Positions 19,158 through 29,571 of a stretch of DNA of 64,000 nucleotides are shown here, piece by piece. This DNA comes from Trinickia soli. Lineage in GTDB: Bacteria > Pseudomonadota > Gammaproteobacteria > Burkholderiales > Burkholderiaceae. The translations under genes and the position numbers were made by a program. The stretch is taken from NCBI RefSeq assembly GCF_002879855.1, contig NZ_PNYB01000014.1, positions 100,659 through 164,658 on the forward strand, in the 5' to 3' direction. Under the pieces are notes generated by a model, which was not told the origin of the DNA, ran no database searches, and was given only the letters and a program-made list of their open reading frames with translations. How positions within the stretch are numbered: position 1 is the stretch's first letter; each line of letters starts with the position of its first letter.

Positions 19158-19239
19158 TGACGGTTCGACTTGAAGTAGTCCATCAAGGCGATGTCCCGCG
19201 TTGCGCGTCGCGTAATTTGTAATTTGTGGTCTGCGACTG

Positions 19240-21105
19240 CTACGACTGCAATGCGGGCGCGACGCGGTCGAGGCTACGTAAGAACGAATCGGCCGACTCG
19301 TAGCCCACCACACGCAGGACTTCCTTTCCCGCTCGATCGAAGAAGATAATGCCCGGTGGGCCGAACAGATCGAAACGCTTTAGCAGCGCCCGATCGTCGA
19401 CATTGTTCGCCGTGACGTCTGCACGTAGCAGTTGAAGCTGCGCAAGACGCGCTTGCACTCGCTTATCCGAGAACGTAAAACGCTCCATCTCCTTGCAGCT
19501 CACGCACCAATCCGCATAGAAATCGAGCATCGCGGGCCGGCCTTGCGTCCTCAGCAATGCGTCGAGTTTGGTCGAAGACTGAACGGGAGCAAATGCTTCC
19601 TGTGCGAGCTTGGCGGCGCTCGGGGCCGTCGACTCGCCGCTCGCACGTGCGGCCAGTACGGCCAACGGACGCACCGGATCGCCCGACCCGGCCGCAAGGC
19701 CGACGAGCAGCGCGGCCGCCCAGATGGTCAGCGCCGCGCCGACGCCGCGGCCCAACCTGCGCCAGATAGAGGGGCCGCCCGCGTTCGGCGTGAATAGACC
19801 CAACGCCGCTGCCGCAATCAGGAGCCACAGCGCCGCGAGCAGCATCTGCACCGTCGGTGCTAACACCGGCCATACGATCCAGAGTGCCGCGGCCAGCAGC
19901 ACGACGCCGAAAAACACCTTCACGCCGTCCATCCACGCACCGGCACGCGGCAACAAGGTACCGGCGCCGAGCCCGATGATCAACAGCGGCACGCCCAACC
20001 CGAGTCCCATCGAGAAAAGTGCGGCCGCGCCCAAAACAGCGTTGCCTGTATGGGCGATAAAGGCCAGCACGGCAAACAGCGGTGCGGTCATGCATGCTCC
20101 GACGACTAAGGCGGAGAGCGCCCCCATTACCGCCACCGCCGCGAACGTCCCCCCGGAGCGACGGTTCGAGGCTTGCGATACGCGATCCTGCCAGCGCTGC
20201 GGCAGCACGAGATCGAAGCCCGCTATCAGCGTCATCGCGAACACCGTCAGCAATACCGCGAACGTCCCCAACACCCATGCGTTCTGCAGCCACGCGCCGA
20301 GCGATTGCCCGGCGAGTGCGGCCGCAATGCCGAGCACCGTGTAGACGAGCGACATCCCGATGACATATGACAACGACAGCGCGAAGCCACGGCCATGCGT
20401 CACTTTGCCACCCTGTCCGATGATGATCGCGGACACGATCGGAATCATGGGATAGGAGCACGGGAGCAGGCTAAGGACGAGTCCGGCCAAAAAGTAGAGG
20501 CCGACCGTCGCCGCGAAACTACCGCCTTGTAGCAGCGACTGCGCATAATCGGCGCTCGTGACCCGTTCGTACCAAGACGAGGACACGCGAGGATCCGCGT
20601 TTGCCGCGGACTGCGCAGCCCCGGCCGACCCGTCCCCCACATTCAGCGCCACGCCGCTGACGTGGTAGACGTGCTCTGCGGGCGGATAGCAGATGCCCGC
20701 ATCCGCGCATCCCTGCGAAGTGACAACCAAATCGAATGGCCCCGAGGCCGCTTGCACGGGCACGCGGACGGTCAAGTCGCCGCGATAGGTTTCGACGTTC
20801 TTTTGAAATGTGGGATCAAACTTGACATGGCCGGCCGGCAGCTGCGCAGCGCCGAGGGTAGCGGTTCCGCTCTTCGTCGCAAATTGAAAACGTTCGCGAT
20901 AAAGGTAATACCCATCCGCGATCTTGAAATGGACGTCGACTTCGTGCGGCTGTTCATCCGCACTGAACCGGAATGCGACGGACGGATCGAGGAAGTCATC
21001 CGCGCGCGCGGGATTACTGAGCCCTGCGCCGAGGCAGATGAAGGCGACGATGAATAACGCCAACCGCGCAAACGCGCGCGTCAGCTTGGAAAACGGCTTA
21101 AACAT
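19240..21105 (-). CDS. dsbD: thiol:disulfide interchange protein DsbD
   Basis: 621 residues. A signal peptide (to about residue 30) is followed by the periplasmic alpha domain with its redox pair (CADAGICYPP), eight membrane helices with the transmembrane cysteines (LLPCSYPMIP, GACMTAP), and a C-terminal thioredoxin domain (DFYADWCVSCKEME). It carries reducing power from cytoplasmic thioredoxin to the periplasm, for DsbC and for cytochrome c apoproteins. The ATG at 21105 is chosen because it precedes the signal peptide and overlaps cutA by eight bases; the open frame upstream is shadow of cutA. Confidence 0.95.
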   Translation of the reverse strand: MFKPFSKLTRAFARLALFIVAFICLGAGLSNPARADDFLDPSVAFRFSADEQPHEVDVHFKIADGYYLYRERFQFATKSGTATLGAAQLPAGHVKFDPTFQKNVETYRGDLTVRVPVQAASGPFDLVVTSQGCADAGICYPPAEHVYHVSGVALNVGDGSAGAAQSAANADPRVSSSWYERVTSADYAQSLLQGGSFAATVGLYFLAGLVLSLLPCSYPMIPIVSAIIIGQGGKVTHGRGFALSLSYVIGMSLVYTVLGIAAALAGQSLGAWLQNAWVLGTFAVLLTVFAMTLIAGFDLVLPQRWQDRVSQASNRRSGGTFAAVAVMGALSALVVGACMTAPLFAVLAFIAHTGNAVLGAAALFSMGLGLGVPLLIIGLGAGTLLPRAGAWMDGVKVFFGVVLLAAALWIVWPVLAPTVQMLLAALWLLIAAAALGLFTPNAGGPSIWRRLGRGVGAALTIWAAALLVGLAAGSGDPVRPLAVLAARASGESTAPSAAKLAQEAFAPVQSSTKLDALLRTQGRPAMLDFYADWCVSCKEMERFTFSDKRVQARLAQLQLLRADVTANNVDDRALLKRFDLFGPPGIIFFDRAGKEVLRVVGYESADSFLRSLDRVAPALQS

Positions 21106-21430
21106 GTGTCGGTCGATGCGTTTCGGTCTCCACCCACTGTGCATAACCGGCCGATCCGGCGGCTTGCCATGAGAGGACTTCAGGCGTCTCGTAAGGATGG
21201 TTGGCGAGAATGAATTGTTCGAGCTCGTACGAACGTGCGACGCTGGTTTTGAACAGCAATTGGATTTCGTCTGCTGTTTCGATTTGCCCTTTCCAACGAT
21301 AGCGCGAGCGCACTGCGCCAAGCTCGGTCACGCAAGCGGCGAGGCGTTCGTCGAGCGCCGCCTCTGCAAGCCTTTGCGCCGAATCGGCGTCAGGCAGCGT
21401 GGTCAGCACGAGCACGACAGGAGGGAGCAC
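21098..21430 (-). CDS. cutA: divalent-cation tolerance protein CutA
   Basis: 110 residues, a small ferredoxin-like trimer protein. Hallmarks are LVLTTLPDADSA, ACVTELGAVRSRYRWKGQIE and HPYETPEVL. It starts with GTG at 21430, with GAGGTG eight bases before. It overlaps dsbD, a frequent proteobacterial pair. Its precise role is unsettled; it was linked to copper tolerance. Confidence 0.93.
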   Translation of the reverse strand: MLPPVVLVLTTLPDADSAQRLAEAALDERLAACVTELGAVRSRYRWKGQIETADEIQLLFKTSVARSYELEQFILANHPYETPEVLSWQAAGSAGYAQWVETETHRPTHV

Positions 21431-21597
21431 GGCGTCAGCACCTCGATAGAAATTCAGTCCGGCAGGACTCGGTACGCCGCTATCGTATCACCGACCGTGA
21501 TCAGGCCGCCGGCGCGGCGCGACTGAAACCAGCGACGGTTTCGTTCCGCCTGTGACACATTCGTCTTGCCCCCTCATGCAAGCACGCCATCCCAAAA

Positions 21598-21630
21598 TAC
21601 AAAAAGGGCCAAGCTCACGCTTGACCCCTT
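21598..21630 (-). terminator. terminator after rplQ
   Basis: AAGGGCCAAGC (21604-21614) pairs with GCTTGACCCCTT (21619-21630) across TCAC; on the minus strand it ends in a T run. It closes the alpha operon before cutA. Confidence 0.85.
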
Positions 21631-21672
21631 ATGCGGAACAGCCGGCTGGCGTGCGTACGCACGCCGCACCGC

Positions 21673-22068
21673 TTATTCAGCTTCTTGCACTTCTTCGGCT
21701 TCCACCGGTTCCGGGCGGTCGAGCAACTCGACGAGCGCCATGGGCGCGTTGTCGCCAACACGGAAACCGAACTTCAGGATACGGAGGTAGCCGCCCGGAC
21801 GGTTCGCGAAACGCGGACCGAGCACGTCGAACAGCTTCGTGACGGAGTCACGATCGCGCAGGCGGTTGAACGCCAGACGACGGTTTGCGAGCGAAGGCTT
21901 CTTGCCGAGCGTGATGAGGGGCTCGACAACCTTGCGCAGTTCCTTCGCCTTCGGCAGCGTCGTCTTGATGACTTCGTGCTCGATGAGCGAGTTGGACATG
22001 TTACGGAGCATTGCCAGACGGTGGCTGCTCGTGCGGTTCAGTTTCCGCAGACCATGACGGTGACGCAT
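21673..22068 (-). CDS. rplQ: large ribosomal subunit protein bL17
   Basis: 131 residues, [20 protein letters not shown] being the family N-terminus. The C-terminal ~15 residues are an acidic tail ([12 protein letters not shown]). Last gene of the alpha operon, but separated from rpoA by 162 bases holding a strong hairpin. Confidence 0.97.
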   Translation of the reverse strand: MRHRHGLRKLNRTSSHRLAMLRNMSNSLIEHEVIKTTLPKAKELRKVVEPLITLGKKPSLANRRLAFNRLRDRDSVTKLFDVLGPRFANRPGGYLRILKFGFRVGDNAPMALVELLDRPEPVEAEEVQEAE

Positions 22069-22155
22069 TTCAATTTCCTTGATTCGAAGTTTTGATCCAG
22101 CTCTTCTATCGTCCGTCCGTCACATGATTCGGCGACGAGGACACGGGCCGGTATG

Positions 22156-22198
22156 AAAAAAAGACAAGACGCGGATTTTAAAGGAAAATCCGCGTCTT
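22156..22198 (-). terminator. 14-bp perfect hairpin with T run between rpoA and rplQ
   Basis: AAGACGCGGATTTT (22166-22179) is perfectly complementary to AAAATCCGCGTCTT (22185-22198) with a five-base loop. On the minus strand a seven-T run follows after three bases. It looks like a full or partial terminator inside the alpha operon. Confidence 0.7.
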
Positions 22199-22230
22199 CG
22201 CCAGACGTCGGGGCGCCTGCTCCGGCGGCT

Positions 22231-23208
22231 TTACTTGTCGAGACCGGCCGGCGGCCAGTTCTCGAGTTTCATACCGAGCGTCAAACCGCGCGAAGCGAGC
22301 ACTTCTTTGATCTCGTTCAGCGACTTGCGACCCAGGTTCGGCGTCTTCAACAACTCGTTTTCCGTGCGTTGGATCAGATCGCCGATGTAGTAGATGTTCT
22401 CGGCCTTCAGGCAGTTGGCCGAGCGCACCGTCAGCTCGAGATCGTCCACCGGACGCAGCAGGATCGGATCGATCTGCGGCGCGCGCGACGGGGCCTCAGC
22501 GGCGGCTTCCGTGCCTTCCAGGGCCGCAAATACGGCCAGCTGGTCGACGAGGATGCGTGCCGATTGACGAATCGCTTCCTCAGGCGAGATCACGCCGTTG
22601 GTCTCGATGTTCATCACGAGCTTGTCCAGGTCGGTACGTTGCTCGACCCGTGCGCTTTCGACTGCATAGCTCACGCGGCGAACCGGCGAGAACGACGCGT
22701 CGAGGACGATCCGACCGATGATCTTGGCCGTTTCCTCGCCATAGCGGCGAACGTTGCCCGGCACATAGCCGCGACCCTTCTCGACCTTGATCTGCACGTC
22801 GAGCTTGCCGCCCTTCGACAGATGCGCCACGACGTGATCGGGGTTGATGACTTCGCAATCGTGCGGCAACTCGATGTCGCGCGCCGTCACGACGCCTTCG
22901 CCTTCCTTGCGCAGCGTGACCGTCACTTCGTCACGGTTGTGCAGCTTGAATACGACGCCCTTCAGGTTCAGCAACAGATTAACGACGTCTTCCTGCACGC
23001 CGTCGATCGTGGAGTACTCATGCACGACACCTGCGATCGTCACTTCGGTCGGGGCATAACCGACCATCGACGACAGCAGGACGCGCCGGAGCGCGTTGCC
23101 CAAAGTGTGGCCGTAACCGCGTTCGAACGGTTCCATGACCACTTTCGCATGGCTCTCGCCCAGCGATTCAACAGCAATGATTTTGGGCTTCAACAAACTG
23201 GTTTGCAT
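22231..23208 (-). CDS. rpoA: RNA polymerase alpha subunit
   Basis: 325 residues. The N-terminal dimerisation domain carries [17 protein letters not shown]; the C-terminal domain (about 245-310) has the DNA-contacting [17 protein letters not shown] segment with the R265-equivalent, and [13 protein letters not shown]. It nucleates the polymerase core and contacts UP elements and activators. 124 bases after rpsD. Confidence 0.98.
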   Translation of the reverse strand: MQTSLLKPKIIAVESLGESHAKVVMEPFERGYGHTLGNALRRVLLSSMVGYAPTEVTIAGVVHEYSTIDGVQEDVVNLLLNLKGVVFKLHNRDEVTVTLRKEGEGVVTARDIELPHDCEVINPDHVVAHLSKGGKLDVQIKVEKGRGYVPGNVRRYGEETAKIIGRIVLDASFSPVRRVSYAVESARVEQRTDLDKLVMNIETNGVISPEEAIRQSARILVDQLAVFAALEGTEAAAEAPSRAPQIDPILLRPVDDLELTVRSANCLKAENIYYIGDLIQRTENELLKTPNLGRKSLNEIKEVLASRGLTLGMKLENWPPAGLDK

Positions 23209-23332
23209 AGGTTTTCCTTTTCAATACCCTCGGCTCGTTACACCGATAAGGCTGACCGGTAACACCCTAAAAATAAACAGCCGAGGCACACCCTTGCGCA
23301 ATGCAATCGAGGTACCCCGGCCGTAAATACGA

Positions 23333-23956
23333 TTAGCGCGAATACAATTCGACGATCAGGCTTTCGTTGATGTCGCCGGCGATATCGCTACGTTCCGGCA
23401 TTTGCTTGAACGTGCCTTCGAACTTCTTCGCATCGACCGCAACCCAGCTCGCCATGCCGCTTTGCTCAGCCAGCGACAAGGCTTCGAGAATGCGCGCTTG
23501 CTTCTTGGCTTGCTCGCGCACGGCCACGACGTCGCCCGCCTTCACTTGCAGCGAAGGAATATTCGCAACCTGGCCGTTCACCGTGATCGCCTTGTGGCTC
23601 ACGAGTTGGCGCGCTTCAGCGCGCGTGGAGCCGAAGCCCATGCGATAGACGACGTTATCGAGGCGCGACTCGAGCAATTGCAGCAGGTTTTCACCCGTGT
23701 TGCCCTTGCGACGGTCGGCTTCCGCGAAATAGCGGCGGAACTGACGCTCCAGCACGCCGTAGATACGCTTCACTTTTTGCTTTTCGCGAAGCTGCGTGCC
23801 GTAGTCGGACGTACGAGCGCCCGAGGTACGGCCGTGCTGGCCCGGCTTGCTGTCGAGCTTGCACTTGTCGGCGAGCGAACGACGCGCGCTCTTCAGGAAC
23901 AGATCGGTGCCTTCACGGCGGGACAACTTGGCTTTAGGGCCGGTATAGCGTGCCAC
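23333..23956 (-). CDS. rpsD: small ribosomal subunit protein uS4
   Basis: 207 residues from a GTG start (23956) preceded by AAGGA; this gives the canonical [16 protein letters not shown]. The frame is open 10 codons further but without a ribosome site. An S4 RNA-binding domain lies at about 97-160. The zinc-ligand cysteines of C+ S4 are missing (one Cys only). A primary binder of 16S rRNA and, in relatives, an autoregulator of the operon. Confidence 0.97.
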   Translation of the reverse strand: MARYTGPKAKLSRREGTDLFLKSARRSLADKCKLDSKPGQHGRTSGARTSDYGTQLREKQKVKRIYGVLERQFRRYFAEADRRKGNTGENLLQLLESRLDNVVYRMGFGSTRAEARQLVSHKAITVNGQVANIPSLQVKAGDVVAVREQAKKQARILEALSLAEQSGMASWVAVDAKKFEGTFKQMPERSDIAGDINESLIVELYSR

Positions 23957-24061
23957 TTTGCATTCCTTCCAGGTTTGATCACGCAAACTTGCGTCTGCGC
24001 TAGTCCGTGCCCGATGCGGGCCGAACGGTGGGCTTAGTCAAACAAACTGCATACGCAAATA

Positions 24062-24091
24062 GCCTGCTGGCGCACAGGTGCGCCAGCAGGC
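24062..24091 (-). other. 13-bp perfect hairpin between rpsK and rpsD
   Basis: GCCTGCTGGCGCA (24062-24074) pairs with TGCGCCAGCAGGC (24079-24091) around a four-base loop. There is no T run on the minus strand, so it is not a typical terminator. It could be an RNase processing site, an mRNA stabiliser, or a target for S4 autoregulation upstream of rpsD. Confidence 0.55.
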
Positions 24092-24109
24092 GTCATACTG
24101 GCGCTCGTC

Positions 24110-24514
24110 TTAGATGCGACGGCGCTTCGGCGGACGGCAGCCGTTGTGCGGAACGGGCGTCACGTCGGAGATTGCCGTGATCTTGATGCCAAGACCATGC
24201 AATGCGCGCACCGCCGATTCGCGACCGGGGCCGGGGCCCTTGATCCGCACTTCGAGGTTCTTCACGCCGTATTCCATCGCCACGCGACCGGCCGACTCAG
24301 CTGCAACCTGCGCCGCGAACGGCGTCGATTTGCGCGAGCCCTTGAAGCCCTGGCCACCCGACGTTGCCCAGGCAAGCGCGTTGCCTTGACGATCGGTGAT
24401 CGTGATGATGGTGTTGTTGAACGACGCGTGAACGTGAACCACGCCCTCGGCGACGTTCTTCTTGACCTTCTTGCGAACGCGTTGCGCCGCGGTGTTGTTC
24501 GAAGCCTTAGCCAT
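24110..24514 (-). CDS. rpsK: small ribosomal subunit protein uS11
   Basis: 134 residues. Hallmarks are [20 protein letters not shown] and the C-terminal [12 protein letters not shown]. Part of the 30S platform near the mRNA exit. 28 bases after rpsM. Confidence 0.98.
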   Translation of the reverse strand: MAKASNNTAAQRVRKKVKKNVAEGVVHVHASFNNTIITITDRQGNALAWATSGGQGFKGSRKSTPFAAQVAAESAGRVAMEYGVKNLEVRIKGPGPGRESAVRALHGLGIKITAISDVTPVPHNGCRPPKRRRI

Positions 24515-24542
24515 TACGTTTTCCTGTAACTGTCAGTCGCGC

Positions 24543-24908
24543 TTATTTCTTCAGCGATTGGGCAGCGCGGCGCGGACCCTTGCGAGTACGCGCGTTCGTA
24601 CGCGTACGTTGGCCACGCAGGGGAAGACCCTTGCGATGACGCACACCGCGGTAGCAGCCGAGATCCATCAGACGCTTGATGTTCATCGTCACTTCGCGGC
24701 GCAGATCGCCCTCAACGACAAACTTGCCGACTTCGTCACGCAGCTTCTCGAGATCCGCGTCCGTCAGGTCTTTGACCTTCTTGGTCACTTCGACGCCAGC
24801 CGCTTCGCAAATCTTTTGCGAACGCGTAAGGCCGATCCCGTAGATGGCCGTGAGGCCGATCTTCGTGTGCTTGTGGTTCGGGATGTTCACCCCTGCAATA
24901 CGAGCCAT
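24543..24908 (-). CDS. rpsM: small ribosomal subunit protein uS13
   Basis: 121 residues, [20 protein letters not shown] at the start and the basic C-terminal tail ([14 protein letters not shown]) that reaches the P-site tRNA. Forms the subunit bridge with L5. 41 bases after rpmJ. Confidence 0.98.
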   Translation of the reverse strand: MARIAGVNIPNHKHTKIGLTAIYGIGLTRSQKICEAAGVEVTKKVKDLTDADLEKLRDEVGKFVVEGDLRREVTMNIKRLMDLGCYRGVRHRKGLPLRGQRTRTNARTRKGPRRAAQSLKK

Positions 24909-24949
24909 TGTTTTTCCTCAAACAAAAAGCGCAAGCAAAAGCGCGGCGT

Positions 24950-25066
24950 TCAGCCTTGGCGCTGTTTGTGGCGCGGATCAGAGCTGCAAATCACGCGCAC
25001 GACACCCTTGCGCTTGATGATCTTGCAATTGCGGCAAATGCGCTTAACCGATGCCATCACTTTCAT
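24950..25066 (-). CDS. rpmJ: large ribosomal subunit protein bL36
   Basis: 38 residues, too short for most gene-length cutoffs. Reads [18 protein letters not shown] with cysteines at 11, 14 and 27 and His33, the zinc-ribbon (C+) form. It sits between rpsM and infA as expected. Confidence 0.96.
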
Positions 25067-25086
25067 GATATTACCCTTTTTTCAAA

Positions 25087-25305
25087 TCACTTCGCCCGGA
25101 ACACGATCCGTGCACGCGACAGATCGTAAGGCGTCAACTCAACCGTCACCTTGTCGCCCGGAAGAATGCGGATGTAGTGCATGCGCATCTTCCCAGAGAT
25201 ATGCCCCAACACGACATGGCCGTTTTCCAGCTTCACGCGGAAGGTAGCATTGGGCAGATTCTCGATCACCTCACCCTGCATCTGGATTACATCGTCTTTG
25301 GCCAT
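25087..25305 (-). CDS. infA: translation initiation factor IF-1
   Basis: 72 residues from ATG at 25305 ([18 protein letters not shown]), the standard start; four more codons upstream are open. An S1-type OB fold with [18 protein letters not shown]. It binds the 30S A site during initiation. Eight bases after secY. Confidence 0.97.
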   Translation of the reverse strand: MAKDDVIQMQGEVIENLPNATFRVKLENGHVVLGHISGKMRMHYIRILPGDKVTVELTPYDLSRARIVFRAK

Positions 25306-25313
25306 AAGTCCTT

Positions 25314-26660
25314 TCAACGCATCGGGATGTTGGTGCCCTTGAAGTTCGCCTTCTTGAGCAACGACTCATACTGTTGCGACATAACGTACGACTGCACCTG
25401 CGCCATGAAGTCCATTGTGACGACGACAATGATCAACAGCGACGTCCCGCCAAAATAAAACGGCACGTTCCAGCGCAGCACCAAAAATTCGGGCAACAAG
25501 CAGACGAACACGATATAGATCGCACCGGCCAGCGTCAGACGCGTCAGGATGCGGTCGATATAACGTGCGGTCTGGTCACCGGGGCGGATGCCCGGAACAA
25601 ACGCACCGCTCTTCTTCAGGTTGTCCGCCGTCTCTCTGCTGTTGAACACCAAGGCGGTGTAGAAGAAGCAGAAAAAGACGATCGCCAACGCGTACAGCAA
25701 CACGTACACAGGCTGACCCGGCTTCAGCGCTTCGGCCACGTTGTGCAGCGTGTCGGTGAGCCAGCTGCCGCGCGCGCCCGAGCTGAACCAATTCAGGATC
25801 GTTGCCGGGAACAGGATGATCGACGATGCGAAGATCGGCGGAATCACGCCCGACATGTTCAGCTTGAGCGGCAAATGCGACGACTGCCCGCCGTAAATTT
25901 TGTTACCGACCTGGCGCTTCGCGTAGTTCACGAGGATCTTGCGTTGGCCGCGTTCGATGAAGACGACGAGATACGTCACCGCACCGATCAACGCCACCAC
26001 GACGATCGCCGTGAACGGGTGCATCGAACCCGACTGCACCAGCGAGACGAGCCCGCCGACCGCATTCGGGAAACCCGCTGCGATACCGCCGAAGATGATG
26101 ATCGAAATCCCGTTGCCGAGCCCGCGTTCCGTGATCTGCTCACCGAGCCACATCAGGAACATCGTGCCGGTCACGAGCGTCACCACCGTCGTCAGGCGAA
26201 ACACCATGCCTGGATCGATCACGAGGCCCGGCTGATTCTCGAGCGCGACGGCAATGCCGAACGCCTGGAATGTCGCCAACAGCACCGTGAAGACCCGTGT
26301 GTACTGCGTAATCTTGCGCTGTCCGGCCTGGCCTTCCTTCTTCAGCGCTTCGAGCTGCGGCGACACGATCGCGAGCAACTGCATGATGATCGACGAGGAG
26401 ATGTACGGCATGATCCCCAACGCGAAAATCGTGAATCGCGACAGCGCGCCACCCGAGAACATGTTGAACATGCCCAGGATGCCGCCCGACTGGCTCTGGA
26501 ACAGCTTCGCCAACTGATCCGGGTCGATCCCCGGCACCGGAATGTGCGCGCCGATGCGATAGACGATCAACGCCAGCAGCAGGAACACTGCCCGCCGGCG
26601 CAAGTCGCCAAACTTCGCCGTGCTTCGACCGGTTTTTGCGAGACTCGGGCTGTTAGCCAA
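25314..26660 (-). CDS. secY: Sec translocon channel subunit SecY
   Basis: 448 residues in ten membrane helices. The start is TTG at 26660 with GGAGAAGG four bases before it, giving the usual [21 protein letters not shown]-terminus read as Met; no ATG is available nearby. Conserved features include IPVPGIDP in the first periplasmic loop and the [14 protein letters not shown] cytoplasmic loop (C4). It forms the inner-membrane export channel with SecE (61616-61996) and SecG. Confidence 0.97.
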   Translation of the reverse strand: MANSPSLAKTGRSTAKFGDLRRRAVFLLLALIVYRIGAHIPVPGIDPDQLAKLFQSQSGGILGMFNMFSGGALSRFTIFALGIMPYISSSIIMQLLAIVSPQLEALKKEGQAGQRKITQYTRVFTVLLATFQAFGIAVALENQPGLVIDPGMVFRLTTVVTLVTGTMFLMWLGEQITERGLGNGISIIIFGGIAAGFPNAVGGLVSLVQSGSMHPFTAIVVVALIGAVTYLVVFIERGQRKILVNYAKRQVGNKIYGGQSSHLPLKLNMSGVIPPIFASSIILFPATILNWFSSGARGSWLTDTLHNVAEALKPGQPVYVLLYALAIVFFCFFYTALVFNSRETADNLKKSGAFVPGIRPGDQTARYIDRILTRLTLAGAIYIVFVCLLPEFLVLRWNVPFYFGGTSLLIIVVVTMDFMAQVQSYVMSQQYESLLKKANFKGTNIPMR

Positions 26661-26722
26661 GTACCTTCTCCGATGCAAATGCCATTGACGGCAATCGGCC
26701 TTTCACTCGATCGAAAAGCCGC

Positions 26723-27157
26723 TTACTCGGCGAACGAGCCGCCGGCCGCTTCGATCGCGGCGCGTGCGCCCTTCGTCGCGCCGAGGCCCTTCACGACGAT
26801 CTTGCGCGAGATCTCGCCGGTGGCGATGATCTTGGCGCTCTTCGTCAGTTCACCGACGAGGCCGGCTTGCTTCAGTGCGAGCAGGTCGATTTCGTCAACG
26901 GGCAACGCTTGCAGATCGCCGAGGCGCACTTCACCGACGAATTCCTTCGTCAGCGACGTAAAGCCACGCTTGGGCAGACGACGTTGCAGCGGCATCTGAC
27001 CGCCTTCGAAGCCGACCTTATGAAAGCCGCCCGAACGCGATTTCTGACCCTTGTGACCACGGCCGGCCGTCTTGCCGAGGCCGGAGCCGATACCGCGGCC
27101 GACGCGACGCTTGGCGTGCTTGGCGCCTGCGGCCGGCTTCAGGTTATTCAATTCCAT
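26723..27157 (-). CDS. rplO: large ribosomal subunit protein uL15
   Basis: 144 residues from ATG at 27157 ([20 protein letters not shown]) with GAGGAG before it; a TTG two codons upstream is less likely. Has the long Gly/Lys-rich N-terminal extension ([19 protein letters not shown]). A late assembly protein of the 50S subunit. Confidence 0.97.
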   Translation of the reverse strand: MELNNLKPAAGAKHAKRRVGRGIGSGLGKTAGRGHKGQKSRSGGFHKVGFEGGQMPLQRRLPKRGFTSLTKEFVGEVRLGDLQALPVDEIDLLALKQAGLVGELTKSAKIIATGEISRKIVVKGLGATKGARAAIEAAGGSFAE

Positions 27158-27186
27158 ATTCAACTCCTCGAGTCCCTGGTCCGCGT

Positions 27187-27369
27187 TTAGCCGATGACCT
27201 TAACGAGGTACGAGACCTTGTTGATCATGCCGCGCACGGCGGGCGTGTCTTGCAATTCGCTGACCGAGTTGAGTCGGCGCAGGCCCAGGCCGCGCACCGT
27301 GGCACGGTGCGTTTCGCGGGTCCCAATCAGGCTCTTCACGAGCTGAACCTTGACAGTTTTTTCAGACAT
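27187..27369 (-). CDS. rpmD: large ribosomal subunit protein uL30
   Basis: 60 residues from ATG at 27369 ([17 protein letters not shown]), with AGGTGG upstream; a GTG three codons earlier is dismissed because it lies in that site. Normal length and order between rpsE and rplO. Confidence 0.96.
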   Translation of the reverse strand: MSEKTVKVQLVKSLIGTRETHRATVRGLGLRRLNSVSELQDTPAVRGMINKVSYLVKVIG

Positions 27370-27385
27370 GGTGACCACCTAGGCA

Positions 27386-27904
27386 TTAGCCCAAAATTTC
27401 TTCGACCGACTTGCCGCGCTTCGCCGCGATGTCCGCCGGCGTCGACTGCTTGCGCAGCCCGTCGAGCGTGGCACGCACGAGGTTGTACGGGTTCGTCGAA
27501 CCGTGGCTCTTCGAGACGACGTTGCGCACGCCCATCACGTCGAACACTGCGCGCATCGGACCGCCGGCGATCACGCCGGTACCTTCCTTCGCCGGGGCGA
27601 GGAGGACGGTCGAAGCGCCGTGCTTGCCATGCACTTCATGTTGCAGCGTGCCGTTCTTCAGGGGCACCTTGAACATGTTGCGGCGAGCCTGCTCCATTGC
27701 CTTTTGCACGGCAACGGGCACTTCCTTCGCCTTGCCCTTGCCCATGCCGACGCGGCCATCACCGTCGCCAACCACGGTCAGTGCGGCGAAGCCGAGAATA
27801 CGGCCGCCCTTCACCACCTTGGTCACGCGGTTGACCGAGATCATCTTTTCGCGAAGGCCGTCGTCGCGCTCGTCAGCCTGAACTTTCGCTTGCATCTTTG
27901 CCAT
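27386..27904 (-). CDS. rpsE: small ribosomal subunit protein uS5
   Basis: 172 residues. An N-terminal double-stranded-RNA-like domain ([20 protein letters not shown]) is followed by the S5 fold with [19 protein letters not shown]. Lines the mRNA entry channel; involved in decoding accuracy and mRNA unwinding. Confidence 0.97.
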   Translation of the reverse strand: MAKMQAKVQADERDDGLREKMISVNRVTKVVKGGRILGFAALTVVGDGDGRVGMGKGKAKEVPVAVQKAMEQARRNMFKVPLKNGTLQHEVHGKHGASTVLLAPAKEGTGVIAGGPMRAVFDVMGVRNVVSKSHGSTNPYNLVRATLDGLRKQSTPADIAAKRGKSVEEILG

Positions 27905-27918
27905 GACGAATTCCTTCC

Positions 27919-28284
27919 TTAGAACTTGAGCCCGGCTTCGCGCGCCGCATCAGCCAGCGCTTTCACGCGGCCGTGGTAGCGAAAGCCCGAGCGATCGAAG
28001 GCGACGGATTCGACGCCGGCAGCCTTGGCTTTTTCAGCGATCCGCTTGCCGATCAGCGTGGCGGCGGCGATGTTGCCGCCCTTGCCCGTCTTGTCGGCCA
28101 ACTGCGCACGCACTTCAGCTTCGAGCGTCGACGCGCTGGCGAGCACCTTGGTGCCGCAGGGCGAGAACACTTGCGCATAAATGTGCGTGTTCGTGCGATG
28201 CACGGCAAGGCGCGCGACCTGCAATTCGGCGATCTTGATACGCGTCTGACGAGCGCGGCGCAGGCGAGATTGAGTCTTATCCAT
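27919..28284 (-). CDS. rplR: large ribosomal subunit protein uL18
   Basis: 121 residues. Hallmarks include [17 protein letters not shown] and [20 protein letters not shown] at the C-terminus. Binds 5S rRNA with L5 (29572-30111). Confidence 0.97.
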   Translation of the reverse strand: MDKTQSRLRRARQTRIKIAELQVARLAVHRTNTHIYAQVFSPCGTKVLASASTLEAEVRAQLADKTGKGGNIAAATLIGKRIAEKAKAAGVESVAFDRSGFRYHGRVKALADAAREAGLKF

Positions 28285-28296
28285 GATTGCGCACCC

Positions 28297-28827
28297 TTAC
28301 TTCTTCTTCGTTTCTTTGAGGATCACCACCTCGTCGGCATAGCGCACACCCTTGCCCTTGTAGGGCTCAGGCGGACGATAGCCGCGCACTTCGGCAGCGA
28401 CTTGGCCGACTTTCTGCTTGTCGATCCCCTTGATCACGATTTCCGTTTGCGATGGGGTTTCTGCCTTCACGCCTTCCGGCATTTGGTGCACCACAGGGTG
28501 CGAGAAACCCAGCGACAGGTTGAGCTTGTCGCCTTGCGCTTGTGCACGGTAGCCGACGCCGACGAGCGTGAGCTTGCGCTCGAAGCCCTTCGTTGCGCCA
28601 TGCACCATGTTCGCGACGATCGCGCGCATCGTGCCCGACATTGCGTTCGCTTCGCGGCTTTCGTCTGCCGGCTCGAACTTCAGGAACGCGCCGTCGACAA
28701 CGATGTTCACAAGTTTGTTCAGCGACTGCGAAATCGTGCCGAGCGCGCCCTTCACCGTAATGAGGCCGTCTGCGACCTTCACTTCGGCGCCATTGAGCGC
28801 GACCGGGCTTTTACCTACTCGAGACAT
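28297..28827 (-). CDS. rplF: large ribosomal subunit protein uL6
   Basis: 176 residues with two L6 repeats and the C-terminal [17 protein letters not shown] signature. Sits near the sarcin-ricin loop and factor-binding region. 12 bases before rplR. Confidence 0.97.
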   Translation of the reverse strand: MSRVGKSPVALNGAEVKVADGLITVKGALGTISQSLNKLVNIVVDGAFLKFEPADESREANAMSGTMRAIVANMVHGATKGFERKLTLVGVGYRAQAQGDKLNLSLGFSHPVVHQMPEGVKAETPSQTEIVIKGIDKQKVGQVAAEVRGYRPPEPYKGKGVRYADEVVILKETKKK

Positions 28828-28848
28828 GTTTCTTCTCCTCTTTCGGCG

Positions 28849-29244
28849 TTAAGCGACGTAGCAGATGACTTCGCCGCCGACGCCAGTGGCGCGGGCCTTG
28901 CGGTCGGTCATCACACCCTTGGGCGTCGACACGATCGCGACGCCGAGGCCGTTCATGACCTGCGGGATGTCGTTGCGACCACGGTACACGCGCAGGCCGG
29001 GCTTCGAGACGCGCTCGAGGCGCTCGATGACCGGACGGCCGGCGTAGTACTTCAACGCGATGTTCAATTCCGACTTCGCACCTTCCGACTTCACTGCGAA
29101 GTCGTCGATGTAGCCTTCGTCCTTCAGGACCTGCGCAATCGCCACTTTGACCTTCGACGAGGGCATCGCGACCGTTACCTTCTCGACCATCTGCGCGTTG
29201 CGGATGCGAGTCAGCATATCGGCGATAGGATCACTCATGCTCAT
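28849..29244 (-). CDS. rpsH: small ribosomal subunit protein uS8
   Basis: 131 residues. Two in-frame ATGs lie two codons apart; the first (29244) is preferred because AGGAG is seven bases before it. Contains [14 protein letters not shown] and the C-terminal [16 protein letters not shown]8 binds 16S helix 21 and in relatives represses the spc operon at the rplE region. Confidence 0.97.
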   Translation of the reverse strand: MSMSDPIADMLTRIRNAQMVEKVTVAMPSSKVKVAIAQVLKDEGYIDDFAVKSEGAKSELNIALKYYAGRPVIERLERVSKPGLRVYRGRNDIPQVMNGLGVAIVSTPKGVMTDRKARATGVGGEVICYVA

Positions 29245-29258
29245 TTATGTTTCTCCTA

Positions 29259-29564
29259 TTACCAGCTCGCCTTGGTCAGGCCGGGGATCTCGCCACGGAA
29301 TGCGATTTCGCGAATCTTGTTACGCGCAAGTCCGAACTTGCGGAACGTGCCACGCGGACGACCCGTGATCGCGCAGCGATTACGCTTACGCGTCGGGTTC
29401 GCGTTACGGGGCAGTTGTTGCAGCTCGAGACGAGCTGCATAGCGCTCTTCTTCCGACTTCGATTGGTCGTCGATGATCGCTTTCAGCGCTTCGCGCTTCG
29501 GTGCGAACTTCGCAGCCAGGCGGGCGCGCTTCTTTTCACGTTCGATCAGTGCCAGTTTAGCCAC
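29259..29564 (-). CDS. rpsN: small ribosomal subunit protein uS14 (zinc-free form)
   Basis: 101 residues from GTG at 29564, with GAGGT nine bases upstream. This long form lacks the CxxC zinc ribbon of the short S14; [20 protein letters not shown] is the conserved core. 30S head protein. Confidence 0.97.
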   Translation of the reverse strand: MAKLALIEREKKRARLAAKFAPKREALKAIIDDQSKSEEERYAARLELQQLPRNANPTRKRNRCAITGRPRGTFRKFGLARNKIREIAFRGEIPGLTKASW

Positions 29565-29571
29565 GGTAACC

